DNA of 5,000 nt, from the NCBI GenBank assembly GCA_900548135.1, contig URJC01000219.1, positions 1 to 5,000 on the forward strand, in the 5' to 3' direction. Of the stretch, positions 1-5,000 are shown piece after piece. This stretch comes from an uncultured Odoribacter sp. GTDB lineage: Bacteria; Bacteroidota; Bacteroidia; Bacteroidales; Marinifilaceae. The notes beneath the pieces are model-generated. The model was given only the letters and a program-made list of their open reading frames with translations. It had not been told where the DNA came from and ran no database searches. The stretch's first letter is position 1, and every line of letters starts with the position of its first letter. A program made the translations under genes and the position numbers.

Positions 1-1031
1 CTTTTAATATCAAGACTCCCGACCGATCCATTATCCCTGCTTTACAAGATAAAATAGATAACCTGACAAAACCCAAAGGCTCATTGGGGCGATTAGAAGA
101 ACTAGCCATACAGATTGGAACCATTCAGCAAACGCTGTCTCCGGTGTTAAGGACCCCTCAAAATATTGTGTTTGCAGCCGACCATGGTGTGGTTGTCGAA
201 GGAGTCAGCTTTTCTGCCCCGGAAGTAACGGCACAACAGATATACAATTTCCTGAAAGGCGGCGGCGGAATCAATATGTTTGCACGCCAGCATCATTTCA
301 TCCTGAAAGTGGTAGATTGCGGAGTGAATACCGATTTCGGGGATCTGCCCGGACTTATTCACCGGAAAATCAGGAAGAGTACCGATAATTACCTTTACGG
401 ACCTGCCATGACGCCCGAAGAAATGGAACGCGCCATCGAAATCGGGGCAGAAATGGTACAATTGGCTTATCAGGAAGGAACTAACGTCATCAGTTTCGGC
501 GAATTGGGCATGGCCAATACTTCGGCTTCATCGATCTGGATGTCTTATTTCACCGGAATTCCACTGAAAAAGTGTGTTGGTGCAGGAAGCGGTTTGGATA
601 ACAAAGGCATAGAACACAAATACAATATACTTCATCAAGCGATGGAGCATTATTCCGGGAAGGGTAGTACAGAAGATATCCTGCGTTGGTTCGGAGGCTT
701 CGAAATGGTAGCCGCAGTCGGAGGTATGCTACAGGCAGCCGAATTAGGTATGCTCATTATTGTGGACGGTTTTATCATGACCAACTGTGTACTGGCTGCC
801 AGCAAATTGTATCCGGAGGTTCTGGAATACTGCATCTTCGGACATCAGGGCGATGAAGCCGGACATAAACTCGTTTTAGATGTTTTAAATGCAAAACCAT
901 TACTGAATCTGGGACTTCGCTTAGGAGAGGGCACCGGCGCTATTTGTGCTTATCCTATCATTGAATCAGCCATTCGTATGATCAATGAAATGAGTAGTTT
1001 TAAAGCCGCCGCTGTTACAAAATATTTTTAA
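1..1031 (+). CDS. cobT: CobT, nicotinate-nucleotide:dimethylbenzimidazole phosphoribosyltransferase (5' end outside window)
   Basis: CobT transfers the phosphoribosyl group of nicotinate mononucleotide to a lower-ligand base such as dimethylbenzimidazole, giving alpha-ribazole 5'-phosphate for the cobamide nucleotide loop; it is cytoplasmic. The frame is open from base 3 with no stop, reading FNIKTPDRS... and then the family hallmark [14 protein letters not shown] (about residues 22-35 of the fragment). A TTG at 84 lies inside this motif and is therefore not the start. Other family signatures are AADHGVV, the glycine-rich [38 protein letters not shown] and LRLGEGTGA near the C-terminus. The glutamate at fragment residue 309 in GEGTGA matches the catalytic Glu317 of Salmonella CobT (established knowledge). 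The fragment is 342 residues against about 350 for the family, so only a handful of N-terminal residues are missing. cobS follows after 20 bp on the same strand, consistent with one operon. The identification is firm; the natural start is not visible. Confidence 0.96.
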   Translation, partial: FNIKTPDRSIIPALQDKIDNLTKPKGSLGRLEELAIQIGTIQQTLSPVLRTPQNIVFAADHGVVVEGVSFSAPEVTAQQIYNFLKGGGGINMFARQHHFILKVVDCGVNTDFGDLPGLIHRKIRKSTDNYLYGPAMTPEEMERAIEIGAEMVQLAYQEGTNVISFGELGMANTSASSIWMSYFTGIPLKKCVGAGSGLDNKGIEHKYNILHQAMEHYSGKGSTEDILRWFGGFEMVAAVGGMLQAAELGMLIIVDGFIMTNCVLAASKLYPEVLEYCIFGHQGDEAGHKLVLDVLNAKPLLNLGLRLGEGTGAICAYPIIESAIRMINEMSSFKAAAVTKYF

Positions 1032-1051
1032 AATTCCAAACCCCAATCTGG

Positions 1052-1834
1052 ATGAAAAGTTTTTTGGCAGCCTTAATGATGTTTACCCGTCTCCCTCTAT
1101 GGCGAATTGTACAGGTAGACAAGAAATACTATAGCACTATTTTACTTTCATGGCCATTGGTGGGATTCTTTACCGGACTGACAACCTGGTTCACTTTATG
1201 GTTAGGAACTTGTATAATGCCTTTATTTCCGGCATGCATTCTGGCTATTATATCCCGTCTCCTACTCACCGGGGCATTACACGAAGACGGATTAGCTGAC
1301 TTCTTCGATGGTTTCGGAGGAGGAACGGATAAAGAAAAGATCCTTACCATCATGAAAGACTCCCACATCGGTAGCTATGGAACAATCGGCCTGATCATGT
1401 ATTTTCTGTTATATACGGGTTTCCTCAGTAGTTGTCCGAGTGCTATCATCATTATCAGTGCCGACGTTACTGCCAAATTGTGTAGCGCCGTCATGATTAA
1501 TTCTTTATCTTACGCCCGGACGGAAGAAACTTGTAAAACCCACATCATATACAAACACCTCAACGGATGGGCATTCACAGGAATGGCCATATTATGTGCT
1601 TCATTACTTTTTATTATTTATATCCTTAGTCAGCCTACTACATCTCAATTACAAAATATCCTGTTATCCCCTATCATTATTATAATTCCAGTTGTACTTT
1701 TTGTCCTGGTTTTACGTCATTACTTTCAAAGAAAAATCGGAGGATATACAGGAGATTGTTGCGGGGCTGCCATGTTACTGACAGAACAGTTTTTTTACTT
1801 AAGTTATATCATTTATCTACAACTCCCCATATGA
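1052..1834 (+). CDS. cobS: CobS, adenosylcobinamide-GDP ribazoletransferase
   Basis: CobS is the integral membrane cobamide synthase that condenses adenosylcobinamide-GDP with alpha-ribazole (or its 5'-phosphate) and releases GMP. The 260-residue product has the usual family length. Near the N-terminus is FTRLPLW (11-17), where the family has a conserved FTRxP-type motif. The core motif runs HEDGLADFFDGFGGG (77-91), then IMKDSHIGSYG (100-110); these acidic residues are the expected metal/nucleotide-binding site. A C-terminal GGYTGDCCGA (230-239) is also typical. Hydrophobic stretches suitable for membrane helices lie at about 30-70, 112-140, 170-195, 200-222 and 247-258. The ATG at 1052 puts the conserved N-terminus at the expected distance; there is no clear Shine-Dalgarno site, as is normal in Bacteroidota. 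It lies 20 bp after cobT, and its TGA overlaps the cobC start. It should not be confused with the CobS chelatase subunit of the aerobic pathway, which is a soluble AAA+ ATPase unlike this protein. Confidence 0.96.
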   Translation: MKSFLAALMMFTRLPLWRIVQVDKKYYSTILLSWPLVGFFTGLTTWFTLWLGTCIMPLFPACILAIISRLLLTGALHEDGLADFFDGFGGGTDKEKILTIMKDSHIGSYGTIGLIMYFLLYTGFLSSCPSAIIIISADVTAKLCSAVMINSLSYARTEETCKTHIIYKHLNGWAFTGMAILCASLLFIIYILSQPTTSQLQNILLSPIIIIIPVVLFVLVLRHYFQRKIGGYTGDCCGAAMLLTEQFFYLSYIIYLQLPI

Positions 1835-2358
1835 AAATCACCTTAATCCGACATACAAGTGTTGCTGTAGAAAACGGTATTTGTTACGGCTGGACCGATG
1901 TTGATGTTGCCCCATCATTTAAAGCTGAAGCTTCCCAGGTAAAACAAAACCTCAACAACCGTACATTTGATACAGTCTTTTGCAGCCCTTTGCTTCGTTG
2001 CCGGAAATTAGCAGCTTCCTGCGGTTTTCCCACGCCAATAACCGACGACCGCCTCAAAGAACTCAATTTCGGAAACTGGGAAATGCAAAAATGGGATAAT
2101 ATTCACGATCCTGCCCTTCAATGTTGGTATAAGGATTGGATTCATCTCCCAGCTGGAGGGGGAGAAAGCTATGAAGACCAATGCCTGCGTGTGGCAGACT
2201 TTCTGAATGAACTTCTCCCCAAAAATTACCAACATGTCTGCATTTTCACCCACAGAGGAGTCATCGCCTCAGCTATGGTATATGCCGGATTGTGTAGCGT
2301 AGAAGATTCTTTTGTCACCGATATACCTTACGGTAGTATAAATGATCTGGAATTTTAA
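1831..2358 (+). CDS. cobC: CobC, alpha-ribazole phosphatase (histidine phosphatase family)
   Basis: This 175-residue histidine phosphatase most likely removes the 5'-phosphate from alpha-ribazole phosphate or from adenosylcobalamin phosphate, completing the nucleotide loop made by CobT and CobS. It opens with MKITLIRHT, placing the phospho-acceptor His8 after Arg7. Other active-site elements are SPLLRC (Arg56), the L-K-E-L-x-F-G-x-W-E stretch (Glu77) and FTHRGVI (His141). YGWTDVDV (19-26) resembles the YG..D..L segment typical of CobC-type members. The ATG at 1831 overlaps the cobS stop as ATGA, which indicates translational coupling. The frame is open further upstream to 1756, but that region is cobS coding sequence and would add an unrelated N-terminal extension. 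The fold alone cannot separate CobC from other phosphoglycerate-mutase-like phosphatases; the operon context is what makes CobC the best call. No strong terminator follows directly. Confidence 0.9.
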   Translation: MKITLIRHTSVAVENGICYGWTDVDVAPSFKAEASQVKQNLNNRTFDTVFCSPLLRCRKLAASCGFPTPITDDRLKELNFGNWEMQKWDNIHDPALQCWYKDWIHLPAGGGESYEDQCLRVADFLNELLPKNYQHVCIFTHRGVIASAMVYAGLCSVEDSFVTDIPYGSINDLEF

Positions 2359-2470
2359 ATTGCTAATGCCTTCTTTCCCCTGGGGGGCAAAATAAAAAAC
2401 GGATGTACCCATTTCTAATAAATCAAGCACACCACTACGGACAAAATCATAAGGCAATTTTTCAACTAAT

Positions 2471-2612
2471 AAATCGGACGTTAATTTTTGTTTGTTTCTT
2501 TTACAAAACGTGGCAAAATTATAAAATAATTCTAAACTGCAAATCAATTCTTTACTAAAAATTGGATTTTTACAAAATACGCCTAAGGATAGCAAAAATT
2601 AACGTCCGATTT
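2471..2612. repeat. Perfect 20-bp inverted repeat enclosing 102 bp (MITE-like or RNA stem)
   Basis: The left arm AAATCGGACGTTAATTTTTG (2471-2490) is exactly the reverse complement of 2593-2612. The match stops at the base on both sides of each arm. The 102-bp interior is AT-rich, encodes nothing recognisable, and holds a small hairpin. Such an arrangement fits a short non-autonomous element with terminal inverted repeats, a decayed insertion-sequence remnant, or a long-range stem in the cob operon 3' region. No clear target-site duplication is visible at the flanks, which weakens the mobile-element reading. The repeat itself is directly seen; its nature is inference. Confidence 0.8.
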
Positions 2613-2692
2613 TTATACAAATTATAATATTGATTGTCTTATAGTTATAATAAAATAGGATGAAAAATAATAACTCATTTTTTATTAACCCA

Positions 2693-2715
2693 ACACTTTC
2701 AAAAAATGGAAGTGT
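2693..2715 (+). promoter_or_regulatory. Small hairpin in the probable leader of the outer-membrane protein gene
   Basis: ACACTTTC (2693-2700) pairs with GGAAGTGT (2708-2715), with one G-U wobble, around a 7-base A-rich loop. It ends 18 bases before the ATG at 2734. If transcription starts upstream, this would fold in the 5' leader and could affect translation or mRNA stability. The pairing is seen directly; any role is inference. Confidence 0.35.
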
Positions 2716-2733
2716 GCTAAAACGCAATGTAAT

Positions 2734-3393
2734 ATGAAAAAATTAATTTTATTAGCTGCTCTTGCTACAGGATTAATGTTCACAGCAAAAGCACAGGAAA
2801 ATGGTTTTGGTATCCGCGCAGGACTAAATCTTTCCAATGCTCGCGGAGATTTCAAAGACGCCGTTGGTGGAGATATTAAAATGAAAGCCGGGTTCAATAT
2901 CGGAGTGATTTATGACTATGGATTCAGTGAAAGTTTCTATATCCAACCGGGACTTTATTATACTCTCAAAGGTGTTAAAGCCGAAGATAAAGAAGACGAT
3001 TACAAAACGACCTATAATCTGAGTTACCTGGAAATCCCTATTTTGGCATCCTATCGAATTGCTATTTCCGATAACACAAAATGGCATATCAATGCAGGAC
3101 CCTATTTTGCTTATGGAGTTGGCGGTAAAGTGAAATTCGAATACGACGGGGAGAGTGAAAAATATGACGCATTCGGAAAAAGTGATGAGGACAAAGAAAA
3201 AGGCGATTTGAAACGGTTTGATTTTGGATTAAGTTTTGGTACCGGCGTTAGTTTTGATAAATTCTATGTAGGTTTAAAATATGATCTGGGATTAAGCAAC
3301 ATCGGAGAAAAAGATTGTTGGTACAAGGGAGAAGACGATAAAGCAAAAATCAAAACCGGAAATTTTGCAATCAGTGTTGGCTATAACTTCTAA
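2734..3393 (+). CDS. Secreted outer-membrane beta-barrel protein (porin-like, OMP beta-barrel family)
   Basis: The 219-residue protein begins with a Sec signal peptide: MKK, a hydrophobic core of about 13 residues, then a signal peptidase I site after Ala20 (TAKA|QENG). The mature part alternates polar and aromatic/hydrophobic residues in repeated beta-strand pairs, including GFGIRAGLNLSN, FNIGVIYDYGF, SFYIQPGLYYT, YLEIPILASYRI, INAGPYFAYGVGG, FDFGLSFGTGVSF and FYVGLKYDLGLSNI. It ends in VGYNF, with the terminal phenylalanine expected of outer-membrane proteins. This matches the small, roughly eight-stranded barrels that are common and functionally diverse in Bacteroidota. Two charged loops rich in Lys, Glu and Asp (about residues 89-95 and 138-166) probably face outward. 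No specific ligand can be assigned, and no link to B12 is visible beyond position. The gene stands alone between an AT-rich spacer and a strong terminator, suggesting a single-gene transcript. The A-rich sequence before ATG has no Shine-Dalgarno site. Confidence 0.9.
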   Translation: MKKLILLAALATGLMFTAKAQENGFGIRAGLNLSNARGDFKDAVGGDIKMKAGFNIGVIYDYGFSESFYIQPGLYYTLKGVKAEDKEDDYKTTYNLSYLEIPILASYRIAISDNTKWHINAGPYFAYGVGGKVKFEYDGESEKYDAFGKSDEDKEKGDLKRFDFGLSFGTGVSFDKFYVGLKYDLGLSNIGEKDCWYKGEDDKAKIKTGNFAISVGYNF

Positions 3394-3410
3394 AATTGTA
3401 ATTCTTACAT

Positions 3411-3439
3411 GAAGAAGAAAATGAAGGAGCTGTCCTTCA
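3411..3439 (-). terminator. Possible minus-strand terminator hairpin
   Basis: TGAAGGA (3422-3428) and TCCTTCA (3433-3439) form a perfect 7-bp stem with a four-base loop. Read on the minus strand, the stem is followed by TTTTCTTCTT, a T-rich though interrupted tail, so it could stop transcripts arriving from the flavodoxin/cobN side. On the plus strand it is followed by AAAAAG and would not terminate. It lies about 240 bp past the flavodoxin stop, so this assignment is tentative. Confidence 0.35.
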
Positions 3440-3450
3440 AAAAGTGAAGT

Positions 3451-3491
3451 ACACCCCAAAGGTTAGATAAAAAACTTTTGGGGTGTTTTTT
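3451..3491 (+). terminator. Intrinsic terminator of the outer-membrane protein gene
   Basis: ACACCCCAAAGGTT (3451-3464) pairs with AACTTTTGGGGTGT (3473-3486), a 14-bp stem with one G-U wobble and an eight-base loop. It is followed immediately by a run of Ts ending at 3491. It starts 57 bp after the stop codon of the beta-barrel gene, an excellent match to a Rho-independent terminator for plus-strand transcription. Confidence 0.9.
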
Positions 3492-3681
3492 GAAATACAG
3501 TCACAAACACCGACTGCTAATAGTGAGCCGTATAAAGCAGCAAGAAACAATATTTTATTTGTCAGATAAAACGCCACCTCTCGCCAGCCCAGATATATGA
3601 CCGATAGGTATATATGGCAAGCATGAACGTTTGTATCGCTATCCCTAAATAAATGATTCTGTTCTACCTGGCAGGCCGCCC
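3492..3681. other. Convergent intergenic spacer, no gene seen
   Basis: This stretch separates the plus-strand terminator from the stop of the minus-strand flavodoxin gene. I see only weak hairpins: CAGTC/GACTG (3498-3502 with 3512-3516), TTTTATT/GATAAAA (3553-3559 with 3565-3571), and an imperfect pairing around 3585-3617. The open frames are very short and none resembles a protein. No tRNA, cobalamin riboswitch or clear terminator for the flavodoxin gene was recognised. Confidence 0.6.
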
Positions 3682-4296
3682 CTATTTTTTCAATTCAGGC
3701 CGGATCCTTTCCAACCAATTATCTACCCTATCTTCTGTTTTATCAGCCTCATAATCCTCATCCAGCGGCAAACCGATAAATTTACCTTCCTGTAAAGCAC
3801 GCGAATCGTTAAAGATGTAATCACGGGTCTCTGTTTCTCCGATCAGTTTTCCGCCGATTTCTTCGATCGTCTGGCCCAATATGCCCATTCCGTCTACAAA
3901 ATTATTCGGATAACTGACATGATCCCCCAACCCGACGATAGCAACCTTTCGACCTTCCAAACGAATCCGGAGCATTTTGGGTAAAAATGACGACCAGGGA
4001 TCTTTTTGTTCCATTTCCCAGGTATTCCGGCCTAAAGTCGAACAGACCAGGATCAGATTGTGATAATCCAGTAATCGCAGTGGAGTGACATCAGAAATAA
4101 CAAAGAGATCCGGTTGCAGATCTACCAGTTTTTGTTTGATCAGACGGGCCACTTTATGAACGCTGCCTCCCGAAGGTGCATAAAATATTCCTAATCGTTT
4201 TGTAGCCTTATGATCTTTATCTATCAAATAATTCCCTTCCAGATCAGCTTTCAGCTGATAATTCCCTGGTTGATTTTCCTTTTTCATGGATCGCAT
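3682..4296 (-). CDS. Long-chain flavodoxin-like protein with N-terminal extension
   Basis: Flavodoxins are small cytoplasmic FMN proteins that carry low-potential electrons. From about residue 34 this 204-residue protein follows the long-chain flavodoxin pattern: LGIFYAPSGGSVHKVA (35-50, phosphate-loop region), LILVCSTLGRNTWEMEQKDPW (81-101, first flavin loop), VGLGDHVSYPNNFVDGMG (121-138, second flavin loop, with Tyr129 at the usual ring-stacking position), and YIFNDSRALQEGKFIGLPLDED (160-181), which belongs to the extra segment that defines long-chain members. Two things are odd. About 33 extra residues precede the first strand, and the usual T/S-x-T-G-x-T phosphate loop reads P-S-G-G-S-V, while the first flavin loop is several residues longer than usual. 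FMN binding is therefore likely but not certain. An in-frame ATG at 4287 (Met4) is an equally plausible start. It lies 89 bp downstream of cobN on the same strand, so it may share its transcript and act as an electron donor for B12-related chemistry (inference). Confidence 0.88.
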   Translation of the reverse strand: MRSMKKENQPGNYQLKADLEGNYLIDKDHKATKRLGIFYAPSGGSVHKVARLIKQKLVDLQPDLFVISDVTPLRLLDYHNLILVCSTLGRNTWEMEQKDPWSSFLPKMLRIRLEGRKVAIVGLGDHVSYPNNFVDGMGILGQTIEEIGGKLIGETETRDYIFNDSRALQEGKFIGLPLDEDYEADKTEDRVDNWLERIRPELKK

Positions 4297-4306
4297 AATT
4301 TAATGT

Positions 4307-4341
4307 CAAACCTATATGATATCTAACCTATATACGGCAAA
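4307..4341 (-). promoter_or_regulatory. Possible Bacteroidota-type promoter for the flavodoxin gene
   Basis: On the minus strand TTTG (4341-4338) is followed after 23 bases by TAGGTTTG (4314-4307), a full match to the Bacteroidota -7 consensus TAnnTTTG. The spacer is longer than the usual 19-21 bases, which lowers confidence. If real, transcription would begin around 4300, leaving almost no leader before the ATG at 4296 and favouring the ATG at 4287. The 9-bp direct repeat ATATAGGTT (4317-4309 and 4333-4325) overlaps the element and could be an operator. Confidence 0.35.
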
Positions 4342-4385
4342 GGAATGGGACGGTTTGTTTTTGTTAAAAAAATTTTCTCTGCGCT

Positions 4386-5000
4386 TTATTTTTGTTTTTG
4401 TTTAAATAACCATTTATCGTCTTGAATCTGAAGTTCATAAATTTTGTCATTACCTCCGTCAGTAGTCGAATCGGCATCGGCATCCTCTGTTTTAGCTTTG
4501 TGTCTCAGATCATCCAAGGCCGATTTATAGCGGGATTTTTCCTCTGTGGTCAGCGAAGGCATATCATTGATCCGGTCAGAAATAAACTGCATCAGTTTTT
4601 CATTGTTGCAAATATTCAGATTACAGGCTAATCCGGCTTCCCGTATGGTTTCATTAAACTGAAGTAACATCTGATCCACCCTCTTTTCATCCGCTTTCCA
4701 ATATCCTTTCCTGACCGTCTCGAGCAGACGGGCAAGTATCGACTGATAGGCATATAAATTGCCGCTCTTCTTAAACCGTTCTTTTATATCCAGTTGATAT
4801 TTATCCATGACATAAGTATCATAGATTTGATTCCAGTCGTTATCGCTAACCGATTCCGGTAATGTGGCCTCCCAGCCCCAAAGATTAAAAACCATTTTAT
4901 TGATAAAACGGGCACCGGCATATCCCTCGTCCACCATCGCATCCACCCATTTGGGATTCAGATAACGGGTCTTCAGTTCACGTCCCAGAAATTTCTCGAG
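4386..5000 (-). CDS. cobN: CobN-family metal chelatase subunit, C-terminal part (N-terminus outside window)
   Basis: CobN is the large, porphyrin/corrinoid-binding subunit of the ATP-dependent cobaltochelatase, related to ChlH/BchH, and usually exceeds 1,200 residues; only the last 204 are here. The frame stays open to the right edge and reads FLGRELKTRYLNPKW (fragment 4-18), then a stretch with GYAGA (26-30) and FNLWGWEAT (38-46). It continues with a long-helix region containing YAYQSILARLLETVRKGYW (83-101). This order (LNPKW, GY.GA, a W-rich turn, then LLE..R.G.W near the end) is the conserved CobN C-terminus. A GTG at 4946 lies inside LNPKWV and is not the start. About 100 further residues follow: a helical part with Cys126 and Cys131 (C-x4-C-N-N), an acidic Asp/Thr-rich linker (about 170-185) and a basic end. 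The C-terminus alone cannot separate a biosynthetic cobaltochelatase from CobN homologues such as HmuS-type haem proteins of Bacteroidota; neighbouring cob genes favour a B12 role. Confidence 0.9.
   Translation of the reverse strand, partial: LEKFLGRELKTRYLNPKWVDAMVDEGYAGARFINKMVFNLWGWEATLPESVSDNDWNQIYDTYVMDKYQLDIKERFKKSGNLYAYQSILARLLETVRKGYWKADEKRVDQMLLQFNETIREAGLACNLNICNNEKLMQFISDRINDMPSLTTEEKSRYKSALDDLRHKAKTEDADADSTTDGGNDKIYELQIQDDKWLFKQKQK

Larger units (their letters stand above)
2359..2733. other. AT-rich intergenic region between cobC and the outer-membrane protein gene
   Basis: About 375 bp without a convincing gene. It contains a perfect 20-bp inverted repeat (2471-2490 / 2593-2612), a small imperfect hairpin inside it (2541-2549 with 2560-2569), a 10-bp direct repeat CTAATAAATC (2415-2424 and 2466-2475), another direct repeat TTTTACAAAA (2499-2508 and 2568-2577), and a leader hairpin close to the next gene (2693-2715). 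A weak-start minus-strand frame crosses this region and the end of cobC, but it is not supported as a gene. I found no convincing GC-rich terminator for the cob operon and no good TTTG/TAnnTTTG promoter for the downstream gene, although one must presumably exist here. Confidence 0.7.

Noticed and set aside
84..86. TTG as the start of cobT
   Set aside because: The frame is open to the window edge and the conserved TKPKGSL motif lies immediately upstream and across it, so the true start is outside the window.
147..1368. Minus-strand open frames at 147-461, 650-835 and 1129-1368
   Set aside because: They lie entirely opposite well-supported cobT and cobS coding sequence and show no recognisable protein features.
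1756..1830. Upstream extension of the cobC reading frame
   Set aside because: These bases encode the conserved C-terminus of CobS in another frame. The ATG at 1831 begins directly with MKITLIRHT, the expected phosphatase N-terminus, and overlaps the cobS stop as ATGA.
1..1834. Reading cobT and cobS as chelatase subunits partnering CobN
   Set aside because: The aerobic-pathway CobS and CobT are AAA+ and von Willebrand-type chelatase subunits. The proteins here carry phosphoribosyltransferase and membrane synthase motifs, so only the names coincide.
2685..3087. Minus-strand open frames opposite the beta-barrel gene
   Set aside because: The plus-strand product has a signal peptide, barrel pattern and terminal Phe; the antisense frames have none.
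3492..3681. Cobalamin riboswitch or small RNA in the convergent spacer
   Set aside because: Only weak, unrelated hairpins are visible; no B12-box-like core was recognised, and no gene starts here that such an element would control.
4297..4385. Terminator between cobN and the flavodoxin gene
   Set aside because: The minus-strand sequence after the cobN stop has an A/T-rich AAAATTTTTTT tract but no GC-containing stem before it, so it is not called.
4422..4631. Plus-strand 69-codon frame
   Set aside because: It is antisense to the cobN C-terminus, which continues in frame from the strongly conserved part of CobN.

Overview
The window looks like chromosomal DNA from a member of the Bacteroidota, probably an anaerobic gut-type Bacteroidales. 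Three things point there: no gene has a clear Shine-Dalgarno site, one gene encodes a small outer-membrane beta-barrel of the type abundant in that phylum, and one putative promoter has a TAnnTTTG-like -7 element. The genus cannot be fixed from the sequence alone.

Left block, plus strand (1-2358): three tightly packed genes for the late, nucleotide-loop stage of cobamide (vitamin B12) synthesis. cobT (5' end just outside the window) activates the lower-ligand base. cobS joins the resulting alpha-ribazole phosphate (or alpha-ribazole) to adenosylcobinamide-GDP in the membrane. cobC encodes a histidine phosphatase that removes the phosphate. Gaps are 20 bp (cobT-cobS) and a 4-bp ATGA overlap (cobS-cobC), so this is an operon that probably begins upstream, perhaps with cobU.

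Middle (2359-3681): an AT-rich gene-free stretch of about 375 bp holds a perfect 20-bp inverted repeat enclosing 102 bp, possibly a small MITE-like element or a long-range RNA stem. It is followed by a secreted outer-membrane beta-barrel gene (2734-3393), which ends at a strong intrinsic terminator (3451-3491). About 190 bp with no supportable gene separates this from the right block.

Right block, minus strand (3682-5000): the C-terminal 204 residues of a CobN-family metal chelatase, running off the right edge, and downstream of it a flavodoxin-like gene. Together the blocks suggest a B12 biosynthesis/salvage locus in which cobalt (or metal) chelation and a possible electron carrier sit opposite the nucleotide-loop assembly genes. 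The most interesting points are the flavodoxin-like protein with an N-terminal extension and altered FMN phosphate loop next to cobN, the unusual tail of CobN, and the inverted-repeat element. No clearly new multi-gene system is evident.
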